DNA of 12,501 nucleotides. Source: Phoronis ovalis. Lineage: Eukaryota; Phoronida; Phoronidae. The DNA is taken from assembly GCA_028565635.1 (NCBI GenBank), contig JAOXYB010044581.1, positions 1-12,501 of the forward strand, given 5' to 3'. The notes beneath the pieces are model-generated. The model saw only the letters and a program-made list of their open reading frames with translations, was not told the origin of the DNA and did no database searches. Every line of letters begins with the position of its first letter. Positions within the stretch are counted from its first letter, which is position 1. The translations under genes were made by a program, and so were the position numbers. Positions 1 through 8,948 of the stretch are shown one piece after another.

Positions 1-1
1 A

Positions 2-72
2 TACAAAGATGGCTTTACAACTAAAGAAACTACATCATATGATGGGCATCTGTCTGCACCCGCAGACCTCTT
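2..72 (+). CDS. Possible upstream coding exon of the acidic LRR gene (partial, uncertain)
   Basis: One frame, starting at base 2, stays open and reads like ordinary protein (YKDGFTTKETTSYDGHLSA, then PADL). If the exon ended at 72 it would leave two bases of a codon. The next exon, which starts at 287 after a good acceptor (ttttttacag), supplies exactly the one missing base, giving Leu-Cys-Ile-Val-Asp-Glu-Glu before the Met at 306. The phase match supports a real exon, but the donor (gttatt) is poor and a phase match happens by chance one time in three. The same frame otherwise runs to a TGA at about 119, so this could instead be the end of another gene, or non-coding. If real, the LRR gene begins left of the window. 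Confidence 0.25.
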
Positions 73-305
73 GTTATTTTTTTTACGTGTTGCATTGTTC
101 AGACTTTTTCTCCGATTGAAGTGATTTTTTATTTGTCAACCGTTTGAGCTTGTTGTGCTGTATTTGTATTTAATCTGTGAGGAAGCTGGATATTTTCCCT
201 TTATATTTTGGACACAGCAATCACCTTATGTAATACCATATTATATATTTATAAGGATTTATGGATATGTAACTGCTTTTTTACAGGTGCATAGTTGATG
301 AAGAG

Positions 306-3300
306 ATGGAGAATAAGAAAAAACAGAAAAAGCAACAGGAAGATGATGAAAATGTTGCAACACAAATTGAGAATGAAAGTGAAGATGAGAATGATAATAA
401 GCAGGACAGTAAAGATGAAGACAAGAAGTCGACAACATCTGATAGTGAAGATGGAATCAGGGGAGAGAATGATGATGCAAATGACAAAAACAAAGACGAT
501 AAAGGTATTTATAAAAAACAAATCATCATATGACAAATAATTACATCCTCACAAAAAATGAGTATTTGAACTTGCTGTTAGATCTGGGTATAACAGAACC
601 CATTTTATTAGTTGCAACTGGTCGCAATATACCAGTATGTCTTGTGATTGTATTTATTTATATGTTGCTATTCTGGTAAAGAAAGAAATGATCAGTTTAA
701 AACTATCACATTTTATGGTAGAAAATTTGTCTGTGATATTTTTCAGAAATGATGTGATTATTTTCAGATCTTTTTTAGGATTTCTTCAGTGTCTTCAGTT
801 CAAGTTTATATCTTCTAACAATTGAAAACAAATATTTTATTGTGTTGCAGAAGACAGTGTCATTATCATACCAGTTGAGAATAGTGATGATAGTGACAGC
901 GAACAAGATGAAAATGATGGTGATTTTTTTCGAAATGCATGATTCTTTACTGTCTTTATTTCAGTGAACATTGCATGAAAAAATCCTTGCATGAATATCT
1001 GTTGTTTATTTCAGTCACACATCATCTTAATTTTACAAGCATTTCTAGGTATAAAAGGGGCACTACTTCGAATTCAGGTGCCACTTTGTGTTGGTTCATC
1101 ACTATCTTTTCATAGATAATTTTGCATTTATATACACCTTCATATCCCAGCATGTTTAAACTTTCAGGTTTTTACCTTTGAGTGTGGGCTGTGATTCCTA
1201 AAATGTTCTGCATGATTATTTCTATGGCAAACACCATCATGATAAACCCAAATCTTTGTCGCAAAACTTCAAATCCATTAAAGCTATTATTTGCGTATGA
1301 ATACTGTTATGTGATAATTATGATGTACACAATCATATGTTAATAGTCTAACTGATGTTATTTTATTTCTTGTAGATGAAAAATATGATGATGATTTCGA
1401 AGATGATGATGCTAAAAAAGGTAATAATAAAAAATTTCTGGTTTGTCAAAAAAGAAAAATTGAATACCTTATTTTATCACAGCCTGTATAGTGCTACATT
1501 TTAGATGAAGTTTGGGCGATTGAATTATTACTAGTGAGAATGAAATCTGTGTGTGATCAAATGTATACAGGCAAAAATAATTTCTCTATTCAAAACAAAT
1601 ATCAATCAACTTCAAATTAAACAAATCACTAATTTACTTAATAAGTACTCATTCAAAATATCCTTTTTAGACAATAAAGATGACAAATACAGTGATGATG
1701 ATTTTGATGATGAAACTGAAGTAGAGGTTGAGACACCAAAAAACACTGGTAGTGATGATGGAAAACAGGACGTCAAAGGTTTAAGTGATGACCTCGAGAA
1801 AGACGATAATCAGCAGAAACAGCATGTTGTAGTGCCTGTTGAAGGTTTGTGGAATAGATTTCCTTTGTTTCATGTTCTGTATTAATTTTCAATCATACAT
1901 GAGAGACATAGCAGCTTATAAAGAAAAGTTTGGTATCATATTGCACATACTGAAAGAATGGTAGATAGGTACTGCAGAAATGTAGCAGTAATGGAGGACT
2001 ATCATGATCTGTTCAATTAGTAGTTTAAAAGCAAAGCTCATCACAAGCTGATATGTGTTTGTACATTCTGTTATAAATGGTATACATTTACACCAATTAA
2101 GGTTTCATTCTTCTTATTTTTCAGACCGAACTCCAAGAAAAGATGAGGATAGTGATGGCGGTAAATCAGACAGATCTGACACATCGTCAAAGTCTGATAG
2201 TTCAGACAAATCAAACAAGTCCGTTGCTTCTTCAAAATCAAATGAATCCAACAAATCTGACAGCTCAAAGAAATCTGACACCTCTATCAAGTCAGATAAG
2301 TCGAAACGGCAGAACGAAGACATTGTTGACGAAGTTAAAGAAAGTAACAACAACCAGTCTACAAAAGTACAAAACAGTGCTGATGATACTGCTGATGAAG
2401 TCAAGTCAGATGTGGAAGATAGTAACAACCAGTCTGCAGCACCTACAAAAGTACAAAACAGCGGTGATGATACTGAGACTGCTGATGAAGTCAAGTCAGA
2501 TGTTGAAGACAGTGATAGTAGCAGTTCTAGCAGCAGTGACTCGGAGGCTGATGAAGTGCCACCAAATGACACAACAACTGAAATAGAGGAAACAGATACT
2601 GAAAAAGTTGGTAGGTGAAACATTTCTGTCTATATTTATATGGCAACAAAATACATTTATTTATAAACTATTTAGCACTGTTGGAAACTTTGTTAAAGGT
2701 TTTATATTATTGGGCATTGCTTTAGTCTTAAGTACTATGAAAGTATGAAGAAATGATCCTTCATCAATGTTTTATCATTTTTTTACGTAGGATTTATTGT
2801 ACGCTGTTGTAAAACGACCAAATGAATGTAATTTAGAGCCCTAGTTATCAAAAATTTTATATAGTTATGTGAAGTTTGCTCAAATATACAGTGGTGTTGT
2901 TTTGTTGCTGATATCTGTGCAAACATATTCAGATTAAGTCAGTGAGATAAAAGAATAAATTATAATGTGACAAGTAATGGATTTTTGTTTTTGTTTACCT
3001 TTTAGATGCAACTCCAAGGCATGTAAGTGGTGCTGTGAAACCACTTTACAAGTCTCCAGAAGAAATAGATTTGTCAAACACAAAGCTAACATCTAATCAG
3101 GTATAAATATTTTCTAATTATTAACTGATTATAAGTGCATGTTGAGTGTTTAATTTGGAATTTTATTTTCTGGAATAATTTTAAAATATGGAATAGTTAC
3201 TTCATAATTTTATGGAATATATTGATGCAGTCATTAAGTTAAAGTTAGAATGGAGCAAATTAATGTTATTGTGTGAATAAATATTAACTCTGAATCTTCA

Positions 3301-5031
3301 TAATTTATATAATCACCAGTTGCCTGTTTTTGTCTGTCCTTTTTAGCTGGAAGAGGTTTGTTCTGAGTTACGTAGATCGAAGGAGGTCAAATTAATCAAT
3401 CTACGCAACTGCTCTTTGGGAGATGACTCTGTGGGAAAACTTAGCCAGGCACTGAAGAGTAGCCCTTCACAACCTAAGGTATGTAATATAACCATTACAA
3501 AGGAAAACCGAAAAAAATATTTGCTTTAATTCTTATTAATCACATAGTTCTTGGAATGATTGATCGTCATATCATGTAGTGGTTTAAAAGTTGTAGCAGG
3601 TCATGTGATTTCATTTTGGACTATGCAGTATAATACAGAATTATTTTATTAAGCAGTCATCTTGCTGTCTCTATGCAAGAAAAAAATTATTTTACCACTT
3701 TTACACTAACAATAAGTTTTCTTTAAAACAAATTATGCAGGTACATTAAGCACAATGTTTTAAAATAAATCACATTTCTCATTACACGTTATGTTTATTT
3801 GCACATTATACACCTGACACCTGCAACCTTTGTCTTTGAATTTAGTTGCTGAATCTTAATGTGAACAATATCTCTGATGGAGGTGCTCGACATGTTGCGG
3901 ACATTTTGGATAAGAAACCAGACATACAGATGTTGTTGTAAGTATTAAAATATTGAATTAACATATAATTTTACAATGCTAAATACTTGCAGCTTAGGCT
4001 ATATTGACTTAACATATAAATAAATGTTACAATGTGATATACTTGCAACTATTCAAAAGGTAAAATAAAATAACACTCTGTAGCAAAAATATGTTAAATA
4101 TTTGTGTGCTGTAACTGCAAGAAATGTATCTCAAAAAATGGAGACATTATTTGGTTACTTCGGTCAATATTCTGTTTAGTTATATTGCTGTTAAATGAGT
4201 TTTAATGATACAATATTATAATTTTATTAGAACTCAAAACAAATTGAGTGGAGTTTTTTTTGGGAAATCAAAGAAGTACCAGAATTGGGATGCTGTACAT
4301 TATGTTCTTTGAAAACACTGATTTGCTGGTTGGTTCTTGTTACTCCTCCTTTCACCTTGTTGCAAGATTAATTTACTTACCTGTTTGGTTTCAGGCTTCA
4401 TGGTAATTCTTTGTCAGATTCTGGGGTGAGTGCACTAGTTGATGGTATCGTACAGCATCAGAAACAAACAATGTATGACAAAACAGCTAAAAATGTGGCT
4501 AAAGGTGCGATCAAAGAAGCAGTACGATCAGACTCTATGCAGTCATTAGTCAGCGAGGGTAGCACTAGTACACAACAAAGTGAAGGTGGCAAATTACTTG
4601 CACTCACAGAACTTGATTTAGGAGAATGTAAAGTAGGTACTTCTGGAGCTATGAAAATAGGCGAACTTATTGAATGTACAAAACTTACGACACTTAATCT
4701 AAGTGCCAATACAAGTATTGGAGAAAATGGTTGGGGGGCCATTGGTAAAGCGTTAAAAGACAACAGCACTATTACACACCTGTGTTTGGATTTTTGTGAG
4801 ATGGGAGATGACAATATGGATATACTGAGCGAATACATTGCTGATAACAGCACACTGAAAACACTGGATTTGGAATGGAACGGCCTGTCAGATGAAGGCG
4901 CACAGAAAGTATTAGATGCAGTGATTAGTAATCCTAGCATACAATATGTAAAACTGACCCCTGGAAATACATTTGATGGAGATATATTGAATGACATCAA
5001 TGAAATATTGAATATGCGTCAAGATGATTAA
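306..5031 (+). CDS. Acidic, Ser/Asp-rich protein with C-terminal RI-type leucine-rich repeats (multi-exon, unnamed)
   Basis: Exons: 287-504 (ATG at 306), 851-919, 1376-1420, 1671-1844, 2125-2610, 3006-3100, 3347-3478, 3846-3937 and 4395-5031 (TAA). Every junction is GT-AG and the frame stays open throughout, giving about 642 residues. Residues 1 to about 330 are low-complexity and rich in Asp, Glu, Ser and Lys, and are probably disordered. Residues about 345 to 642 are leucine-rich repeats of the ribonuclease-inhibitor kind, like those of NLR and RanGAP proteins. No NACHT, kinase, signal peptide or membrane segment is visible. Such LRR arrays are protein-binding surfaces, and the acidic tail suggests a nuclear or cytosolic scaffold or chaperone-like role; both are inference. 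The Met at 306 has a fair context (G at -3, G at +4), but the frame is open upstream to the acceptor, so the true start may be further left. I do not recognise the gene. Confidence 0.85.
505..2124 (+). other. Introns 505-850, 920-1375, 1421-1670 and 1845-2124 of the LRR gene
   Basis: These introns (346, 456, 250 and 280 bases) are AT-rich. I see no further exon with both a good acceptor and a good donor that would keep the frame. Open frames here, such as 637-825 and the upstream part of 1553-1885, have no protein-like composition before the real exon starts. The 920-1375 intron carries a TATA-like stretch at 1050-1057. Confidence 0.6.
1050..1057 (+). promoter_or_regulatory. TATA-box-like octamer inside an intron (weak)
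   Basis: TATAAAAG followed by GGGC is a textbook TATA box in form and stands out from the plain AT-rich intron around it. It lies between exons 851-919 and 1376-1420. A transcript starting about 30 bases downstream would skip the first two coding exons. No other promoter element is evident, and AT-rich DNA gives such matches by chance. Confidence 0.15.
2331..2516 (+). repeat. In-frame tandem repeat within the large acidic exon
   Basis: Two units and a partial third follow one another. Unit 1 is 2331-2396 (66 bases, 22 residues), unit 2 is 2397-2486 (90 bases, 30 residues), and the third starts at 2487 and matches unit 2 for about 10 residues. The shared core is EVK, SNNQS, TKVQNS, DDT, AD. 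Lengths differ by whole codons, with SDVED, AAP and ET present only in the longer unit. Near-identity at the DNA level points to recent duplication, and copy number may vary between individuals. Confidence 0.85.
2611..4394 (+). other. Introns 2611-3005, 3101-3346, 3479-3845 and 3938-4394 of the LRR gene
   Basis: These are AT-rich introns of 395, 246, 367 and 457 bases. Acceptors have clear pyrimidine stretches (cctttttag at 3346, gtttcag at 4394). No additional exon, RNA gene or repeat was seen in them. Confidence 0.6.
3006..5031 (+). other. Leucine-rich repeat domain (exons 6-9)
   Basis: Using residue 1 as the Met at 306, repeats start near 345 (IDLSNTKL), 370 (VKLINLRNCSL), 400 (KLLNLNVNNI), 427 (IQMLLLHGNSL), 501 (LTELDLGECKV), 528 (LTTLNLSAN), 557 (ITHLCLDFCEM) and 585 (LKTLDLEWNGL), with a capping unit near 613. 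Each is about 28 residues and fits LxxLxLxxNxLxxxGxxxLxxxL, the ribonuclease-inhibitor subtype. Exons 3347-3478 and 3846-3937 each hold roughly one repeat. Between repeats 4 and 5, about 456-499, is a polar insertion rich in Lys, Ser, Thr and Gln with no LRR pattern. The last exon carries the insertion, repeats 5 to 8 and the cap on 211 uninterrupted codons. Confidence 0.85.
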
Positions 5032-5051
5032 TTGTAGATCAAAATGAATGA

Positions 5052-5057
5052 AATAAA
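5052..5057 (+). terminator. Candidate poly(A) signal of the LRR gene
   Basis: AATAAA lies 21 bases after the TAA stop. This would make a very short 3' UTR. The next hexamers at 5944-5949 and 6050-6055 would give about 0.9 to 1.0 kb, so the choice is open. Confidence 0.4.
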
Positions 5058-6213
5058 CTGAATGCCGTCTTCTAAACTTGACAGCAGTCTAATTAAGGAA
5101 AGTAGCGTTGATCACTGTCCAGTGTAATGCTTATGTCAGACGTGCATTGCTTTTTTATTATACCAGAAATAATTACAACTTTGTAGTTAACGTTTTTTAT
5201 GAAATTACATTTATGATAGTGCATTTCACCATTCGCAGCTTTATGCTCAAGTAGTTTGACAGTAATTTTGGAATAACAATTCAATGCACATACACAACTT
5301 GTGTGATGTTTGGTTTGATAATTTGACAATGGTTTTCTCAGTTTTATTTAGTCTGGGTTGGCAACTTTTATGTACATATATGTATACAAAACTGTACCCC
5401 TAGTTTATTGCCAGAGATTTATCTGTCAGATTCTGACACCTCACATATATATAGTGGTGCTTTTTACATCCAACATCTTGTGTTGTTTTGTTTTCTTGTA
5501 AATATACAAAAAAAAATATGAAGAAATATTAATTAATGGGATGATGTGCATTATACCTTGAATTACGAATCTGTATGTATGTATATAATGTGAAAATACT
5601 TTAAATTATGTAATAATTATTATATACCTTTAGTGAAAAAATTGTTGTGGTATTTTCACTTTCATTGACAGATGATCTACTCAAATACTCACAGAATTCA
5701 AATCACAAACAATTTTTGTTCAGTGGGGAGGTGCAAGGAATTTGCAGTGCACATAATGTTTATAAAACTTCTGAAGCAATGTTGAGTAATACCAATATAA
5801 AAACAAAATGACAGACCAACAACTATTATTTCACACTAGAGAGACATAATGGATAAACGAAATTAGTGGAGATCCATGATGGGAAAGGATTGAACTATTT
5901 ATTACAATGGTTCTTATTATATTGATTTCTTTTAAATTAGGCAAATAAATTGCAAACTCTGCAGATGAATACTTTTCGCAATATTATGGGAATAACCTAG
6001 TGCTATCTGCTGAATTAATTTTTTTTTTTAAATGAAAATTTGTTTTAACAATAAAGTACAGCAGTCAGTTCTAAAATGAGGCAAATTGTGCAATGCTAAT
6101 CTTTGTTTCAACAAAATTAACTAAAGCTGAGCATCTAAACAAAAGCAACTTGATTTTTTGTGTAATTATAATAGGGCTGATATGCTAAATCACTGCTGTA
6201 CAATCTGACAGAC

Positions 6214-6283
6214 ACAGAAGCAATCAGAATACATAAGCATTACAGAAGCAATCAGAATACATAAGCATTACAGAAGCAATCAG
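6214..6283. repeat. 28-base tandem repeat, 2.5 copies
   Basis: Two perfect copies (6214-6241 and 6242-6269) are followed by a half copy identical for 14 bases (6270-6283) before it diverges. The unit begins acagaagcaatcagaataca and ends taagcatt. It lies between the two genes, in or near the possible end of a long CAP 3' UTR. It is a small minisatellite, likely variable in copy number. Confidence 0.9.
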
Positions 6284-6741
6284 TATGTATTTTTTTATTT
6301 TTGCTTCAAAGCAATAACACCAACATCAAATGTGTGTGTACATATGGAACCTAAACATTATGATAATATAGGAAAAGTATTACCCTTTATACTGACCCAG
6401 AACATCAACCCTAGCAGAGATCATATAATAAATGTAATCACCAAATTCAGAAACAATTCATATAAAAACTATTTTTTCGTATGGGACAGGATTATTTATT
6501 TCATTCTCAAAGACAGGAAGACTGTTCTTAATATTTTATCACAATTGCACTATGCGTGTAACAAACATATTCAATAACAATTTTTTTAGTAACAAATTAA
6601 TATTTTTATGAAAATTCGCTCTAACCTTTGCTACAAAGATCAATTACTAATGCATGGGATAAACTTGGAAATGTTTATATCATCATTATCAAAGCCTAAT
6701 TTTAGCAGTACATATGCAGATCGAACTGACAGCTTAATAAC

Positions 6742-6747
6742 TTTATT
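6742..6747 (-). terminator. Candidate poly(A) signal of the CAP gene
   Basis: AATAAA on the minus strand, about 87 bases beyond the TAG stop at 6834-6836. Alternatives further on are 6495-6500 and 6294-6299. The nearest one gives a short 3' UTR of just over 100 bases. Confidence 0.4.
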
Positions 6748-6833
6748 CAGGTACTAATTACTAGCTTCTAGAAATATAGATAGTAATACTCTAAATAGGG
6801 TCCCTTAGGCTATGAGGTGTAAGGTTTAAAAGT

Positions 6834-8948
6834 CTATCCGGCAATGTCAGTCATGTTTGTCACCAATTTTTTACCATCCCATTTGGTTTTAAACTGTTCT
6901 GGAACAGCAAATTCACCCTAGAAATAAGACAGAATTTGTAATATGAATAGTGAACTGCAAAAGCTAATGAACTTTGGATTCCATTGTCTGATCATTCACT
7001 TAGTGCAGTAATAGTTTGCAGCCAACATACTAACATATGCATACTCATTACATATAAAAGTACAAACAAGTCAAGATCTTTTTTTAAATTTTTTGCAGGT
7101 GCAGAAATCATTACATGACTTTGTATATCTGAAATGCATTCATAGGTATTAACTCTGACTAATGCAACTAAGGATAGACATATGTCCTCTTGTTCTTATG
7201 TTGTTAATTATATTTACTTTGTGGTGCACTCTATTGTTCCAGAAGACAATAATTATTTTGTCACCTTCGCATTAAAACACTGATAATGAAAAGGTATGTA
7301 AATACTACTGTAATGAAGTTTTTTTTGGACAAAACATTAATATCTCATAAATCCATCATCAGAGCGCAATCTGGTAAGTACACTATAATTCAATGCAAAG
7401 ATATAAAAAGAAATACTATTATTTGATTCTTACAAATTCCCCATCATCTTTAGGAATGAGAATGTTCATCTCAGATGACTTTGAAGTAACAAATTCAGCA
7501 TTCAGGGAATCTTTGCTAAGATACACTTGGCAACCATCGGATTTGTCTATACTGACAGTGGCAACTTTTCCCAACACCTATTGAAAAAGAAAAAGCACAA
7601 AAAGTGTATTTATTTTCAGTGGCATACTCACAAATAACAAAACTACAATATAACTTTTGAGGAAATTTAAATGGTAAACATAAACTAAGTAGACATTGTA
7701 GTATGTATCCAGAATAAACAAATATTTAAGAGGTAGTCTTTATCTCACCAAGACCACTTGATGGTGACATCTGATGGATTTCTCAATAACAGCAAAAGAG
7801 AGATGTTTCTATTTTTGTTAACCTTATTGAGAAAGAAATCGTCATGATGACAAAAGCTTTGTTCAATAGCTTGAAGCGTTTTGTTTCCTTATGGACTAAA
7901 TTACATGATATAATTATAGTCTTTATCTCATCTGCCTGTTTAAACAGTGGCTTACATGAATACGGCTATGGATCACAAATTTCTGCATATACAAGTTACA
8001 AACCTGACACTGAACGCTTTGACAGTTGACAAATTCAACACCGCAAATAACATCATCAAAGACTACTGCTGTCTTTTTACAGTTATCTACAAAAGATGAT
8101 AAATGATTTGCTTTAATTAGAAATAGTTTTAGTTTTTTTACATATCATTTTAGCCATTAATTACCCATGAATCAAATAAAATAGTTTCAAAGCATCTTGC
8201 ATTTTAGATGTCAGTTACTGCCACAACCTCGCCTCTTAATTCTACACAGTAAAGCAAACTAGAGTGAATGCATTTTTCATGATTTAACAAAACCACAGGG
8301 ATCTCTGACTGAGTTGTATGCACCACTTATTCTTTATAATACTGTTATGTTATTATTTCAAAACATTGTGGGCTTGGGATGTAGCTAACATACTTTCACC
8401 ATACACTACAAATTGACAACTGAACCATGATTGGTCTTGTTGTCAAATTTGGACACATGTTATATGATAATCAGACTGTGCAAAAAACTATATAGATGCA
8501 TATAAAGTGCCACCTATTTGATACAAGTATTACTAGATACATTACTTAAATCTTACCCATTATAATAGAATTCAGTTTGTTCTTTACTGTTATGACAGAG
8601 TCCACACATCTAAAGATGTACACAGACTGTTTGGTTTCTGTTTGATCGATTGTGATGTTACGATTACCCTTTTGATATTCCTAGAAAAAGAATACATTAA
8701 GAATAAACAGACCTTCCAGCAAAGCAATATCAATGGATATACTAATTTCCCAACTGTAACACTAGTGACACTTACTACAATCCATTTCTTTCCTTGCAGT
8801 TCACAGACTGGTGGTTTTTGCACTTCTTGTTTGGCTGGAGCAGAAGTAGTAACTGTAGGTGTTGGCGCTGGAGCTTTGAAGGGTTTAGGTCCTGAACGCA
8901 AAGTGGGATTCTTATGGGTTTTCATATCCTCTGATACTTTCTTTAAAC
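6834..8948 (-). other. CAP CARP/beta-helix domain and P2 linker (exons 6-10)
   Basis: Visible residues about 177 to 378. The first exon (8948-8776) ends the WH2 motif, carries [16 protein letters not shown] and a Pro/Thr/Ala linker (the P2 region, a possible SH3 ligand), and begins the CARP domain at [12 protein letters not shown]. The CARP beta-helix follows, with [30 protein letters not shown] and [15 protein letters not shown], and ends in IAG before the stop. The domain is complete and all its hallmark blocks are present. In CAPs this domain dimerises and binds ADP-actin. The intron at 8681-8775 is only 95 bases, the shortest in the window. Confidence 0.92.

Larger units (their letters stand above)
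306..2610 (+). other. Acidic disordered half, five exons with phase-1 junctions
   Basis: This half encodes residues 1-324. It opens with a basic patch (MENKKKQKKQQ), which could be a nuclear localisation signal, and then becomes strongly acidic, with repeated SDDD, DDFDD and EDEN runs. A short nonpolar motif recurs before splice junctions: VIIIPVE in exon 851-919 and VVVPVE at the end of exon 1671-1844. The last exon (2125-2610) changes to SDKS/SSKSD repeats and ends in a run of seven Ser followed by DSEADE, a typical casein kinase 2 substrate pattern. The introns after exons 1 to 5 are all phase 1, and each splits an Asp or Glu codon (G then AA, AT or AC). Confidence 0.8.
5032..6833. other. 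Intergenic region with the two converging 3' UTRs
   Basis: No coding exon is supported here. The stretch holds the 3' UTR of the LRR gene from the left and that of the CAP gene from the right. AATAAA occurs on the + strand at 5052-5057, 5944-5949 and 6050-6055, and on the - strand at 6742-6747, 6495-6500 and 6294-6299. Depending on which sites are used the transcripts may or may not overlap. The 81-codon open frame at 6332-6577 has no recognisable domain and lies in the likely CAP 3' UTR on the other strand. Confidence 0.7.

Noticed and set aside
9-119. Short + strand ORF starting at the ATG at base 9
   Set aside because: Only 36 codons, ending in a run of Phe and Tyr from a T-rich stretch; the neighbouring frame at base 2 is more protein-like.
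637-825. 62-codon + strand open frame in the first intron
   Set aside because: It has no phase-compatible splice sites and is not protein-like; it sits between two well-supported exons.
2114-2623. 169-codon minus-strand open frame rich in Ser, Leu and Asp
   Set aside because: It is the antisense shadow of the acidic SDKS-repeat exon; the + strand frame joins in phase with neighbouring exons on both sides.
4458-5000. 180-codon minus-strand open frame
   Set aside because: Antisense shadow of the last LRR exon, which has clear LRR periodicity on the + strand.
6332-6577. 81-codon open frame on the + strand in the intergenic region
   Set aside because: No domain, no splice or promoter support, and composition is typical of AT-rich chance ORFs; it lies in the likely CAP 3' UTR on the other strand.
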